The notes: generated by a model from the sequence alone, not told the origin. A DNA stretch of 64,000 nt from Helicobacter rodentium ATCC 700285 (GCF_000687535.1 NZ_JHWC01000001.1:62001-126000), one strand, 5' to 3'; counted from the first letter of the stretch, positions 36,262-45,581 are shown. A program made the numbers and translations.

Positions 36262-37054
36262 AAATCACTTAAGCTTGATTATTCCATTGATTGCACTACT
36301 TTTTGCATTAGAAAGCATTTTGCTTGTTCATCGCACTTTAAGTGATTACGAAAGCAAATTGGGCAAAAATTATGCGATTATCCTTGCTAGTACCAAAGAA
36401 TTAAATATGGAGCTTTTACGCAATAAAATTAGTGAGGCACAGAATTTAAGCCCTGTTGATTCCAAAATTATTCTTGAACGATTGAGCAAAAATATTAGCC
36501 AAGCAAATATTGTTTTGCTTAAAAAATCTCTTCCCAAATTTTATTCTCTCACACTTAATACTTATCCAAGCAGTGCGCGTTTGGCAGTCATTCAAAAAAC
36601 GCTAAGTGAAATAGATGGAATCCTGCGCATTGAAACCTTTACAAAAAGCCATAGTCAAATTTATCAATTATTGTTAATCATTAATGGTAGCACAATGATT
36701 TTTTCAGGCTTCATTGCGCTCATTAGCCTACTTTTAATGTTTAAACAAATTGAAATTTGGAAATTCCAGCATTTAGAGAGAATGGAAATTATGACTTTGC
36801 TTGGAGCTCCGCTTTGGATGCGTTCTCAAGTATTATTTCGTCTTGCTTGTCTTGATACGATTCTTGCAACAATCATTGTAGCAAGTGGTTTATTTTATGT
36901 CTCACAGAATCCAGCTTTACTCATCTTTTTGCAAGAATTGGGATTAAATCCAGAAATTTTTTCACCCTTTTTGGATTCCATCATATTGCTTTTAACAGGA
37001 CTTGCCGTATCGCTTATTGCAGTATGGATTGTCAGCTTACAACATAGGAATTAA
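36248..37054 (+). CDS. ftsX: Cell division protein FtsX
   Basis: A 268-residue integral membrane partner of FtsE. An N-terminal helix (SLIIPLIALLFALESILLV) is followed by a periplasmic domain of about 110 residues and three C-terminal helices. The motif ERMEIMTLLGAPLWMRSQVLFR is the FtsX coupling region facing FtsE. AGGAG lies a few bases before the ATG, inside ftsE. The EnvC-like activator follows 8 bp later. Confidence 0.93.
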   Translation: MNSLKNHLSLIIPLIALLFALESILLVHRTLSDYESKLGKNYAIILASTKELNMELLRNKISEAQNLSPVDSKIILERLSKNISQANIVLLKKSLPKFYSLTLNTYPSSARLAVIQKTLSEIDGILRIETFTKSHSQIYQLLLIINGSTMIFSGFIALISLLLMFKQIEIWKFQHLERMEIMTLLGAPLWMRSQVLFRLACLDTILATIIVASGLFYVSQNPALLIFLQELGLNPEIFSPFLDSIILLLTGLAVSLIAVWIVSLQHRN

Positions 37055-37062
37055 GGATTTTT

Positions 37063-38385
37063 ATGCGTATTTGGTTTCTTTTTATTCTTTTTATTTCAAT
37101 ACTATTTGGCGCAAATGAGAAAGAAATTAGTCAAAAAATTACTCAAAATCAAAATGTCTTAGAGAATAAAAAGCGTCAAGAAAAGCAAATCAATGCTAAA
37201 CTCCAAGAGTTAGGCAGTGCAATCAATCAACAAAAAGAAGAAAATAAAATACTCCAAAAGACCATTCAAGAAAACGAACAAAATATTGCAAAAAACCAAA
37301 AAGAATATAACACCAAAACTGCTTTAATGAAGAAACTTAACAGCAATCAAGATTCTTTGTTTCAAACACGCAAACAAATTGAATTAGAAATGATGGATTT
37401 AATCACAAAAGAGGTTTCTTTTGCCGTTTTACTAAATGACTTTCAGCCTGAATCTATCCAAGATTTAATAACAGAAGAAGCATTTAAGTCTCTAAGTAAT
37501 GCAACAAAAAAGCACTTAAGCACACTAAGCAATAAGCAAAGCGAAGTGATTGCAAATCTCCACACTTTACAAAACGAAATTGCACAATTAAAAGATTTTA
37601 TTGAAATAGAAAATAAAAAACGAACACACTTAAAAGCACTTCAAGACGAACAAGAAAGATTGATTGCCAATTACCAAAAAGAAATTACAAAATACAACAA
37701 TGAATTACAAAAAATTGTAAAAGAACGTGATGCGGTGCAAGGGATTCTTGTTAATCTTAATATTGTAAAAAGTCAAGAGGAGGAAAAACGCAAAAAAAGA
37801 GAAGAATTAGCCAAAACAAGACAACAAGAGTCTAAACAAAAAATAGAATCCATCAATCAATCGCCTAAAATGACGAATAAAAAAGATACCGCAATCCAAG
37901 AATCGCAAATCACCTCCAATACACCCAAAACAAATGAAGAATTTGATGTGCGCCAAGTTGCAAGTTCTTACCATAATATCGGCACAACCAAATATAAGGG
38001 GACAAAAACGATTGCGCCTTTGGAGAATTTTACGATTGAAAAACGTTTTGGACCTTATTTTGACCCTGTATATAAAATGAAAGTCTTTAATGAATCCGTT
38101 ACCTTAACCCCCAAAGGAGACGATAAAGTAAAAAGCGTCCTAGATGGAAAGGTTGTGTTTGCAAAAGATACCCCTATTTTAAAACGCGTAGTCATTATTG
38201 AACACAAAGATAATATGCACACTATTTACGCACAATTAGACAAAATTGCACCCACTATCAAACCCGGTAGCACCGTAAAAAAGGGTTATACCATTGGGCG
38301 CGTTGAGAATGCTTTAAAGTTTGAGGTAACTTTAAAAGACAAACATATTGACCCTTTGGAGCTTATCACAGCAAAAAACCTCTAA
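37063..38385 (+). CDS. EnvC-like murein hydrolase activator with degenerate M23 domain
   Basis: A 440-residue protein with a signal peptide (MRIWFLFILFISILFGAN), about 220 residues of coiled coil rich in Q, E, K and N, and a C-terminal LytM/M23-like domain (about 325-437). Active M23 peptidases need HxxxD and HxH zinc ligands. Here the corresponding places read FGPYFDPVYKMKVFNESV and MHTIYAQL, so the metal site is not conserved. That is the pattern of non-catalytic activators such as EnvC, which are driven by FtsEX to switch on amidases. It follows ftsX directly. Confidence 0.9.
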   Translation: MRIWFLFILFISILFGANEKEISQKITQNQNVLENKKRQEKQINAKLQELGSAINQQKEENKILQKTIQENEQNIAKNQKEYNTKTALMKKLNSNQDSLFQTRKQIELEMMDLITKEVSFAVLLNDFQPESIQDLITEEAFKSLSNATKKHLSTLSNKQSEVIANLHTLQNEIAQLKDFIEIENKKRTHLKALQDEQERLIANYQKEITKYNNELQKIVKERDAVQGILVNLNIVKSQEEEKRKKREELAKTRQQESKQKIESINQSPKMTNKKDTAIQESQITSNTPKTNEEFDVRQVASSYHNIGTTKYKGTKTIAPLENFTIEKRFGPYFDPVYKMKVFNESVTLTPKGDDKVKSVLDGKVVFAKDTPILKRVVIIEHKDNMHTIYAQLDKIAPTIKPGSTVKKGYTIGRVENALKFEVTLKDKHIDPLELITAKNL

Positions 38386-38549
38386 TAATCCTCAAATGTG
38401 ATTCAATTAGGATTCTTAGGATTCCTTAAAATAGTTGCATAATTTTGTAACATTTCAAAAATAAATCCTGCGCAAGAAATCAAAACCATAAAAACTTTAA
38501 GTCTTATTTTGCTATCTTTACGAATCACAATTTGAATTTGGAGGAAAGT

Positions 38550-39659
38550 ATGAAAAAGAACATCGTCTTTTTTGAGGCAGTTGGCGGTAGCGATAAAGGT
38601 GCAGATGGACACAGAAAAGATACAATGCCAATGGTCAATGCCCTAAAAGCAAAAGGTTGGAATGCAGAAGTTGTGCAACTTACAGATGATATTTTGCGTG
38701 ATTCTAGCAAAAGAGAGGAAGTTTATAAAAAAGTGCGCGAAAGTGCAGATGGTTATGTTTCTCGTGTCAATCCGGGCAACCTTAAGGAAGAAAAACTTTA
38801 TTTTGATGTCTTGCGCAAACTCTGCAACGATGGGCTTGTAGGTATGCCTCACCCCGATGCGATGATTGGCTATGGCGCAAAAGATGCTTTAACAAAATTA
38901 GCGGATACTCCCCTAGTTCCTAGCGATACTTATGCGTATTATGACCCAGCAGAGGCAAAGAGAATCGGCGTAACCTTTAGCGATAAACACGACTTTAAGA
39001 AAACTTTTCCTAAAACTCTTGCAAAGGGCGAAAGAGTTTTAAAACAAAATCGCGGCTCTACCGGAGAAGGGATTTGGCGTGTCCGATTGGAATCTAGCGA
39101 CCAATACAACAAGGTAGAATCTCTCCCACTTGATACAAAAATCATCTGCACAGAGGCAAAAGACAACCATACAGAAGAGCGCAAACTTGGCGAATTTATG
39201 GATTTTTGTGAGCATTATTTAGTAGGCGATAATGGTATGCTTGTGGATATGACTTTCTTACCACGTATCAAAGAGGGTGAGATTAGAATCCTTATGCTTT
39301 ATAAAACTCCTGTTTATGTTGTGCATAAAAAACCAGCAGAGGGCGGAGATGCCTTTAGCGCAACACTCTTTAGTGGTGCAAAATACCGCTACGATGAGCC
39401 AAAAGATTGGCAATCTTTAGTGGATTGGTTCTTAGCACAACTTCCACAAATTAAAAGTAAATTGGGCAATTACGATTTGCCTTTAATTTGGACAGCAGAC
39501 TTTATCCTAGATACCGATGAGAAAGGTGCAGACCGCTATATCTTAGGAGAAATCAACTGCTCTTGCGTAGGCTTTACTAGCCCGGCAGAATATATGGAGA
39601 AAGTTGCTTTAATGGTTGGCGATAATATCGTAGATATTGTAAGCGAAAAGAAAGCATAA
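38550..39659 (+). CDS. Conserved ATP-grasp-like protein of unknown function
   Basis: A 369-residue soluble protein. The middle and C-terminal parts look like an ATP-grasp fold: the lysine and glycine-rich loop VLKQNRGSTGEGIW, GEIRILMLYKTPVYVVHKK, and the metal-binding end WTADFIL...YILGEINCSCVGFTSPAEYM. That resembles glutathione-synthetase-type ligases. I know it only as a conserved Campylobacterota family and no substrate is assigned. The ATG at 38550 follows GGAGG by 5 nt. A TTG 18 bp upstream is less likely. A strong terminator lies right after it, so it is a single-gene unit. Confidence 0.65.
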   Translation: MKKNIVFFEAVGGSDKGADGHRKDTMPMVNALKAKGWNAEVVQLTDDILRDSSKREEVYKKVRESADGYVSRVNPGNLKEEKLYFDVLRKLCNDGLVGMPHPDAMIGYGAKDALTKLADTPLVPSDTYAYYDPAEAKRIGVTFSDKHDFKKTFPKTLAKGERVLKQNRGSTGEGIWRVRLESSDQYNKVESLPLDTKIICTEAKDNHTEERKLGEFMDFCEHYLVGDNGMLVDMTFLPRIKEGEIRILMLYKTPVYVVHKKPAEGGDAFSATLFSGAKYRYDEPKDWQSLVDWFLAQLPQIKSKLGNYDLPLIWTADFILDTDEKGADRYILGEINCSCVGFTSPAEYMEKVALMVGDNIVDIVSEKKA

Positions 39660-39672
39660 CTCCACAATTATG

Positions 39673-39713
39673 GGTATTTGGAATCTTAACGATTCTAAAT
39701 GCCGAGTCTTTTT
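39673..39713 (+). terminator. Strong rho-independent terminator after the ATP-grasp-like gene
   Basis: GGTATTTGGAATC pairs with GATTCTAAATGCC (13 bp with G-U pairs, loop TTAAC), followed by GAGTCTTTTTAC, 13 bp past the stop codon. Confidence 0.8.
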
Positions 39714-39822
39714 ACTATTTGATACCCAAACAAACAATACGATAATTAGAATCCTTTAAAGGAAGGTTGATTTTTCTTTTTAATTCTACTAAAATTCCCA
39801 AAAACTCCATTAAGGAGATAAG

Positions 39823-40446
39823 ATGTTTGTCGGAATAGAATCCCAACTTTACAGCCTTTTGTTGATTGCCATTACAATCATTGCTGTTTTGAATCCCTTT
39901 GGTAATCTCCCACAATTTATTTCTATGACAGACGATTTAGACACTGCAATACGACAAAGTCTTTTTCGCAATATTCTCTATGTTGCTTTTGCGATTGTGA
40001 TTTCATTTTTACTTGCTGGTCCTTTTATTATGAAATTTTTGTTTAAAATAGATTTGAATCACTTAAGGATTGCTGGTGGCTTCTTGTTGATTCTAGTTAG
40101 CACTAAAGGGTTATTGCTACCCTCTCACAAAGAAATGCAGCAGCACGAAGGCTTAAATAAAAGCGAATTATTAAATCAAAGCGTTGTCCCTATGGCTTTT
40201 CCTATGCTTGTAGGTCCCGGGACACTTTCTACCGTAGTTGTCCTATCAGAAGAAAAAGGCTTGATGCTCACAATCTTTGCTGTAATTGCAGCTTTTGCCT
40301 TTATGCTTGCGCTTTTTCACTTTGCAGCTAGTATTGAACGCATATTGGGAAAACTTGTATTGCACGTGCTTTCGCGCATTGCACTTGTTTTCATTATGGC
40401 AATGGGCGTTAAAATGATTCTCATCGGCATCAAAGCCCTCTTTTAG
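39823..40446 (+). CDS. MarC family integral membrane protein
   Basis: A 207-residue protein with six hydrophobic helices. The MarC/UPF0056 hallmarks are LLIAITIIAVLNPFGNLPQFIS near the start, the AGGFLLILVSTKGL helix and PMAFPMLVGPGTLSTVVVLS in the middle. The family was once linked to antibiotic resistance but has no proven transport substrate. AAGGAG precedes the ATG. The DUF455 gene starts 8 bp after its stop. Confidence 0.9.
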   Translation: MFVGIESQLYSLLLIAITIIAVLNPFGNLPQFISMTDDLDTAIRQSLFRNILYVAFAIVISFLLAGPFIMKFLFKIDLNHLRIAGGFLLILVSTKGLLLPSHKEMQQHEGLNKSELLNQSVVPMAFPMLVGPGTLSTVVVLSEEKGLMLTIFAVIAAFAFMLALFHFAASIERILGKLVLHVLSRIALVFIMAMGVKMILIGIKALF

Positions 40447-40454
40447 GTAAAAAT

Positions 40455-41297
40455 ATGGAATCCTATGAGTTATTTTCCGCACTCTTTAACGCTTTAAATG
40501 CAAAAAATGCCGAAGAGAAATGCTCACAAGTGCAAAGAATCTGGCAAAACTTTCAATCTTTCCGCTTAGAACACAATTCCATCACTCTACCTTTAAAAAC
40601 TCCAACTTTTGCCAATTTTTGCCCGATTGTTCCGCCTCATAAAGTTCCACAGGGAAAATACCTCAAAACAGATTTAAATGTTGCACATTTATTGCATTCT
40701 ATCGCACACATTGAGTTTTCAGCGATTGACTTGGCACTCGATTGCGCTTATCGCTTCAGGAATCTTCCTTTAAACTTCTATCGTGATTGGGTAGAAGTGG
40801 CTAACGAAGAAGTTAAACATTTCTTGGCTTTACATTCACTCTTAAGGATTCTAGGCTTTAAATATGGCGATTTTGGTGTGCATTCCTTATTGTTTGATTC
40901 TATGCAAAATTGCAATATTTTATTAGATAGAATCGCACTTGTTCCCCGCGGAATGGAAGCTGTTGGATTAGATGTGAATCCTTTTTTATGTAGCAAAGTT
41001 CAAAAAAGTTTCCACCCAATGAAAGATGAAATTTTGAATGTCTTAGCAATGATTTTACAAGATGAAATCTCTCATGTCTCAAAGGGCAATACTTGGTTTC
41101 ACTTTGTTTGCGAAAAAGAGAAAATTTCACCACAGAATCGTGCTTTGAAATACTTTGAGATTCTAAAAGCCTATCGTTTTTCTTTTCCAAAAGCAAATGC
41201 ACAGCTAAATATCAACGCTCGTCTGCAAGCAGGTTTTAGCGTAGAGGAATTAAAAATGTTAGAAGATACAATTTTTCTTTCACAAAACCCTAAATAA
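40455..41297 (+). CDS. DUF455 family ferritin-like protein
   Basis: A 280-residue helical protein with ferritin-like metal-binding E-x-x-H pairs: HSIAHIEFSAIDLALD, NEEVKHFLALH and LQDEISHVSKGN. PRGMEAVGLDVNPF is the conserved DUF455 segment. The fold suggests a di-iron site but no reaction is established. It is probably cotranscribed with marC. Confidence 0.85.
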   Translation: MESYELFSALFNALNAKNAEEKCSQVQRIWQNFQSFRLEHNSITLPLKTPTFANFCPIVPPHKVPQGKYLKTDLNVAHLLHSIAHIEFSAIDLALDCAYRFRNLPLNFYRDWVEVANEEVKHFLALHSLLRILGFKYGDFGVHSLLFDSMQNCNILLDRIALVPRGMEAVGLDVNPFLCSKVQKSFHPMKDEILNVLAMILQDEISHVSKGNTWFHFVCEKEKISPQNRALKYFEILKAYRFSFPKANAQLNINARLQAGFSVEELKMLEDTIFLSQNPK

Positions 41298-41401
41298 TTT
41301 TCAAATCCAAAAGCAAAATTTATGATTATGCCTTTGAAAGTTTAAGTTGCTTGTCAAATTGTAGTTCAAAATAACTTATTTATTTTTTCTTGTAATCAAG
41401 A

Positions 41402-42883
41402 TTATTCAATATAATGTGCTCCGACCGAAAAATCCCGTTTCAATGCCGATTCTATGATATTTTTAGCCGTCAATAAGCGCAAACGCAAGAGTCTCCCCAC
41501 ACCACTTTGAAGCATTACTTCTACGCCTCCTAATGCCTCATTCAAGCCAGATCTTCTACGAATAATACCCACTTTATTCCACATTAAATGCCGCAAAATT
41601 GCCTTTAAATTTTCATCTTGTTCTTTTTGCAATGTTTGCGTATGCAAGGGAAACTCTCTTTTTATCCATTCTTTATTTCCGATTCCATAACTGCCTAAAA
41701 TTTCTTTTGCACTGCGTCTTGAAAAAACCAAACCCTCAAGCAAAGAATTAGAAGCTAAGCGGTTTGCTCCATGCACTCCTGTACAAGCACATTCTCCCAT
41801 TGCATAGAGGTTTTGCATACCTACAACCCTTCCTACATCATCAGTTTGTATCCCTCCCATACAATAATGAAATGCAGGAGAGATTGGGATTCTATCTTTT
41901 GGCAATTCATATCCAAGCATATTTAAATTTCGTGCAATATTTGGAAAACGTTCATAGAAAAACTCTTTGGAAAAAGGACTTAAATCCAAATAAACCTCCT
42001 TTTGCTCTTGAGGAATATTGGGATTCTTTTCTTGCAGTTTCATCTTGTAATCAAAAATGCTTCGCGCTACTTTATCGCGTGGGGCTAACTCACCCGCCAC
42101 ATCATAATCAAATAAAAAGCGATTTCCCCAAAAATCTACAATCCTTGCACCCTCACCCCTTAAAGCTTCGCTTAGGAGCATTTTACGAGCATAAGGCGTC
42201 TTTACAAACACAGTGGGGTGAAATTGTAGCATTTCCATATCTTTTAATTTCAAACCATTTTCCAAAATCATTCCGTGCAACTCACTAGAGATTGTATAAG
42301 CATTCGTATGGTATTCAAAAAGTGCCCCCACTCCCCCACTAGCAAGAATGATGTGTTGAGCATAAAGATTATAATTCCCTCGCTTAGTTAAGACACTTAC
42401 TCCATAGCAATGATTTCCATCAATAAGCAACTCTGTAACGGTGGCGTTTTTCCATAATGTATGAGAAACTTGCGCAATCAAGTGTGAATGCAAGACTCTC
42501 CCTGTGCAATCCCCCCCTGCGTGAATGATGCGTGAAGTGCTATGAGCAGCCTCTTTTGTAAATAGCAAATTGCCCTGTTCGTCTCTATCAAAAGGGGTTT
42601 GACGAGAAATCAAATCCTCTAAAACCTCTAAACTTTCTGCACTTAGGGTTTTTACAGCTTGTTCATCACACATTCCAGCACCCGCATTTAATGTATCTTT
42701 GATATGCAAAGGAATATCATCAACATCTTTTGCCACTGCGATTCCACCCTGTGCATAAAAAGTGTTGCATTCCCAAGGTTGCTCCTTGCAAAGTATTAGC
42801 ACCTTTAAACTTTTAGGTAAATTCAATGCAGCATACAACCCTGCAACACCAGCCCCCACAATAATTACATCAAAATGATACAT
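41402..42883 (-). CDS. nadB: L-aspartate oxidase
   Basis: A 493-residue flavoprotein that oxidises L-aspartate to iminoaspartate in de novo NAD synthesis. The N-terminal FAD-binding motif is DVIIVGAGVAGLYAALN. HSTSRIIHAGGDCTGRVLH, GVGALFEYHTNAYTISSELHGM, LRGEGARIVD and CMGGIQTDDVGRV follow, then a C-terminal helical domain. nadA and nadC are elsewhere. GAGAGGATAAAG precedes the ATG, 13 bp after a small lipoprotein gene on the same strand. Confidence 0.95.
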   Translation of the reverse strand: MYHFDVIIVGAGVAGLYAALNLPKSLKVLILCKEQPWECNTFYAQGGIAVAKDVDDIPLHIKDTLNAGAGMCDEQAVKTLSAESLEVLEDLISRQTPFDRDEQGNLLFTKEAAHSTSRIIHAGGDCTGRVLHSHLIAQVSHTLWKNATVTELLIDGNHCYGVSVLTKRGNYNLYAQHIILASGGVGALFEYHTNAYTISSELHGMILENGLKLKDMEMLQFHPTVFVKTPYARKMLLSEALRGEGARIVDFWGNRFLFDYDVAGELAPRDKVARSIFDYKMKLQEKNPNIPQEQKEVYLDLSPFSKEFFYERFPNIARNLNMLGYELPKDRIPISPAFHYCMGGIQTDDVGRVVGMQNLYAMGECACTGVHGANRLASNSLLEGLVFSRRSAKEILGSYGIGNKEWIKREFPLHTQTLQKEQDENLKAILRHLMWNKVGIIRRRSGLNEALGGVEVMLQSGVGRLLRLRLLTAKNIIESALKRDFSVGAHYIE

Positions 42884-42896
42884 CTTTATCCTCTCT

Positions 42897-43061
42897 TTAA
42901 GATTCTACGCTTTTCAACTTAGCATAACTCTCTATTTTGCTCACATTTTTTTTAGGATTAAAAGGGTCATCTTTGAATCCACAACCCACATTTAAGAAGC
43001 TTAGAAAAAAAATCTGTGCTATAATAAAAAAATGAAAAATGTATCGGAAGTTTTGTCTCAT
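42897..43061 (-). CDS. Small lipoprotein (LptM/YifL-like pattern)
   Basis: A 54-residue protein. The hydrophobic signal (FIIAQIFFLSFL) ends in lipobox NVGC, and the mature start CGFKDDPFNPKK resembles the CGxKGPLYLP consensus of tiny LptM-like lipoproteins. The ATG at 43061 has AGGAG 10 nt upstream. A longer version from 43112 is possible but lacks that support. The 5' end overlaps the divergently transcribed DciA-like gene by about 30 bp. It is followed by nadB. Confidence 0.6.
   Translation of the reverse strand: MRQNFRYIFHFFIIAQIFFLSFLNVGCGFKDDPFNPKKNVSKIESYAKLKSVES
43020..43025 (+). promoter_or_regulatory. Extended -10 box that predicts a leaderless transcript
   Basis: TGCTATAAT ends at 43025, only six A residues before the ATG at 43032. 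Standard spacing would put transcription start on or next to the start codon. No Shine-Dalgarno sequence is present. Confidence 0.6.
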
Positions 43062-43481
43062 CTCTTGAATGCTCCTTTTTATCAAAAATATTATGAAGTA
43101 AGCCAAATCCACTATTTTATCCGCTTACTTCCCCTTAGTATCAAAAGAGGAATTGCTTTTGGCTATATTAAAAATAATATTTTATTTCTAGCTCTTAAAC
43201 ACCCAGCTTTCAAACAGGAATTTTATCATAAAATTGCCTTAGTAAAACAACTCTTAAAAACCTATCAAAAGGAAAAATGCAACCTTTTAAATGTGCAAGA
43301 TATACAATACTTTGTAACCTATAATGCCTATCAAAAAGAAATAAAAACCTTGCAAGAAAAAGAACCCAATCCAAGCTATGGTGAGCTTTCTTGTGGAAAT
43401 TTTACTAACTATGCAAAAAACGATAAAATCCATAAAATCTTTGAGAATATTCGCCAAATCATTTTGGATAATCAAGAATAA
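43032..43481 (+). CDS. DciA-like (DUF721) protein upstream of uvrC
   Basis: A 149-residue protein. The N-terminal half fits the DUF721/DciA pattern, with helix MKNVSEVLSHLLN and the compact segment IAFGYIKNNILFLALKHPAFKQEFYHKIALVKQLLKTY. DciA proteins load the replicative helicase in bacteria lacking DnaC. The C-terminal half is not recognisable. The ATG appears leaderless (see the -10 box at 43020). The stop is 12 bp from uvrC, so the two are probably one unit. The family call is by eye and moderate. Confidence 0.55.
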   Translation: MKNVSEVLSHLLNAPFYQKYYEVSQIHYFIRLLPLSIKRGIAFGYIKNNILFLALKHPAFKQEFYHKIALVKQLLKTYQKEKCNLLNVQDIQYFVTYNAYQKEIKTLQEKEPNPSYGELSCGNFTNYAKNDKIHKIFENIRQIILDNQE

Positions 43482-43493
43482 TCAAGGATTTTT

Positions 43494-45347
43494 ATGGAAT
43501 CTCAAAAAACTTCTTTAAAACCACTTTCCAATGAACTTTTAGAGATTTTAAAAAAAATTCCAAATAAAAGTGGAGTTTATCACTATTTTGATATGGAGGG
43601 ACGTCTGCTTTATGTAGGCAAGGCAAAAAACCTCAAAAATCGCGTTAAAAGCTATTTTCGCTTCACCCCCACTCTCTCCCCTGCCCCCAATCTAAGTATG
43701 CGCATTACACGAATGGTTCAACAAATCGCAACGATACGTTATTTGATTGTAGAAAACGAAAATGACGCATTGATTTTAGAAAATTCACTAATTAAACAGC
43801 TCAAACCAAAATACAATATTCTTTTGCGAGATGACAAAACCTATCCTTATTTGTGCGTTAATATGCAAGAGGATTTTCCACGCATACTCCTTACAAGAAA
43901 GATTCTTAACAAAACGCAAGGTTTGCGCTATTTTGGTCCTTATTCAAGCGGAGCAAGAGATTTATTGGAATCCCTTTATGAGATTTTTCCGCTTGTGCAA
44001 AAGGAATCTTGCATACGCAATAAAAAGTCTTGCTTATTTTATCAGATTCAACGTTGCCTAGCTCCTTGTGAGGGAAAAGTAAGCGTTGAATCTTATCATT
44101 CCATTTTGCATAATGCACTAGAGTGCATTGAGAATCCGAAAAAAATTATCCCAAAATTAGAAGAAAAAATGTTTTTTTTATCTCAAAATTTGCGTTTTGA
44201 AGAAGCTGGAATCTTGCGGGACAAAATTACAAAAATCAAACAGCTAAGCACTATTTCTTCTGTAGATTTTGCGCGTTTAGAGGATTTAGATGTTTTTGCG
44301 CTGCTTTGCGAAGCCAAACAAGCCGTTTTAGTAAAACTCTTTATGCGTAAGGGTAAAATTATTTCAAGTGCTACACAAATCATCAAAAGCGAAATGGGAT
44401 TTGATGAAAATGAAATCTACAAACAAGCTGTGCTAAATTATTATAGTAAGGATTTGCCCCTAAAACCCAAACAAATTTTGATTCCTTTTGATTTGGGTGA
44501 GAGCGCAAAAGAATTAGAGAATTTTTTGCAACAAAAATTTCAAAAAAAGATTCCATTGCACAATCCTAAAAGCGGAGAGAAAAAGAGATTGTGCGAACTT
44601 GCATTGCAAAATGGAAAAGAAATTTTGCGTTTGCAAAAGAATGAAGAAGAACAAATATCTTTTGAAATCCAAAAGCTTTTCAATCTGCAAAGCATTCCCT
44701 ATCGCTTGGAGATTTTTGATACTTCACATCATAGAGGAAAACAATGCGTAGGCGCAATGATTGTCTATGAAAATGGAGGATTTATCAAGGAATCCTATCG
44801 CCATTATTTACTCAAAGGCTTAGATGAATATTCCCAAATGCGCGAAATGCTGGAGCGTAGAATCGCGGATTTTTCTAAAGAATCCCCACCAGATTTGTGG
44901 GTGCTAGATGGAGGAGCGGGGCAAATCAATTTGGCAAAAACTTTACTTAATAGTGTGGGAGTAAATTTGGAAGTTATTGGAATCGCAAAGGAAAAAGTAG
45001 AGCACAGAGCCTATCGTTCCAAAGGTGCTGCAAAGGATATTTTGCGTGATGAGTATTCACAAGAATACAACTTGCTTCCTAGCGATAAGCGTTTGCAGTT
45101 CATTCAAAAATTGCGCGATGAAGCCCATAGATTCGCCATTACTTTTCATCAGAGACAAAAACAAAAGACTATGCGACAATCCAAAATTTTGGAGATTCAG
45201 GGCATTGGGAAAGCAACACAAAACAAGCTTTTATCCTACTTTGGGAGCTTTGAAGCAATCCACAACGCAACTTTAGAGGAATTAAATCAAGTGCTTCCAA
45301 AACCCCTTGCACAAACCCTTTTTGATGCCTTACATTTGGAGATTTAA
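43494..45347 (+). CDS. uvrC: UvrABC excinuclease subunit C
   Basis: A 617-residue nuclease making both incisions in nucleotide excision repair. The N-terminal GIY-YIG domain contains NKSGVYHYFDMEGRLLYVGKAKNLKNRVKSYF. The UVR motif region is ENPKKIIPKLEEKMFFLSQNLRFEEAGILRDKI. The RNase H-like half has LEIFDTSHHRGKQCVGAMIVYENGGF and WVLDGGAGQI, and the C-terminal helix-hairpin-helix is ILEIQGIGKATQNKLLSYFGSF. Complete, with AAGGA before the ATG. Confidence 0.97.
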   Translation: MESQKTSLKPLSNELLEILKKIPNKSGVYHYFDMEGRLLYVGKAKNLKNRVKSYFRFTPTLSPAPNLSMRITRMVQQIATIRYLIVENENDALILENSLIKQLKPKYNILLRDDKTYPYLCVNMQEDFPRILLTRKILNKTQGLRYFGPYSSGARDLLESLYEIFPLVQKESCIRNKKSCLFYQIQRCLAPCEGKVSVESYHSILHNALECIENPKKIIPKLEEKMFFLSQNLRFEEAGILRDKITKIKQLSTISSVDFARLEDLDVFALLCEAKQAVLVKLFMRKGKIISSATQIIKSEMGFDENEIYKQAVLNYYSKDLPLKPKQILIPFDLGESAKELENFLQQKFQKKIPLHNPKSGEKKRLCELALQNGKEILRLQKNEEEQISFEIQKLFNLQSIPYRLEIFDTSHHRGKQCVGAMIVYENGGFIKESYRHYLLKGLDEYSQMREMLERRIADFSKESPPDLWVLDGGAGQINLAKTLLNSVGVNLEVIGIAKEKVEHRAYRSKGAAKDILRDEYSQEYNLLPSDKRLQFIQKLRDEAHRFAITFHQRQKQKTMRQSKILEIQGIGKATQNKLLSYFGSFEAIHNATLEELNQVLPKPLAQTLFDALHLEI

Positions 45348-45406
45348 TTTTTATGAAAAAATGAGATTTTCTTTCTCTTAAAGGTTCTTTACAACCAGCC
45401 ACATCG

Positions 45407-45426
45407 TCTTATGATACCTCATAAGA
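45407..45426. repeat. Perfect 8-bp inverted repeat downstream of uvrC
   Basis: TCTTATGA and TCATAAGA flank TACC. There is no T-tract, so terminator function is doubtful. Confidence 0.6.
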
Positions 45427-45538
45427 AACTATGGTATGCGTTACATCTGGCTTCACAATCACTTGAGCGCAAATCTATATATAGAATTTACTTCAAAAAC
45501 TAACTATTACAAGATTCTGCATTACATTTCAACCTTCT

Positions 45539-45581
45539 GTCATTGTGAGAGATTTGCTAGAATCTCGTGGTAATCTATAAT
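45539..45581 (+). repeat. Variable-core palindromic repeat, copy 4
   Basis: GTCATTGTGAG...GTGGTAATCTATAAT with core AGATTTGCTAGAATCTC. A paired change (GC to GT on the left, GGC to GGT on the right) keeps the outer stem nearly intact. Confidence 0.85.

Noticed and set aside
37063-38385. Active M23 peptidase
   Set aside because: The zinc ligands HxxxD and HxH are not conserved, so an EnvC-like activator is the better call.
42897-43112. 71-residue version of the small lipoprotein
   Set aside because: The additional 17 residues lack a ribosome-binding site and extend deeper into the divergent gene. The ATG at 43061 has AGGAG and gives a normal signal peptide.
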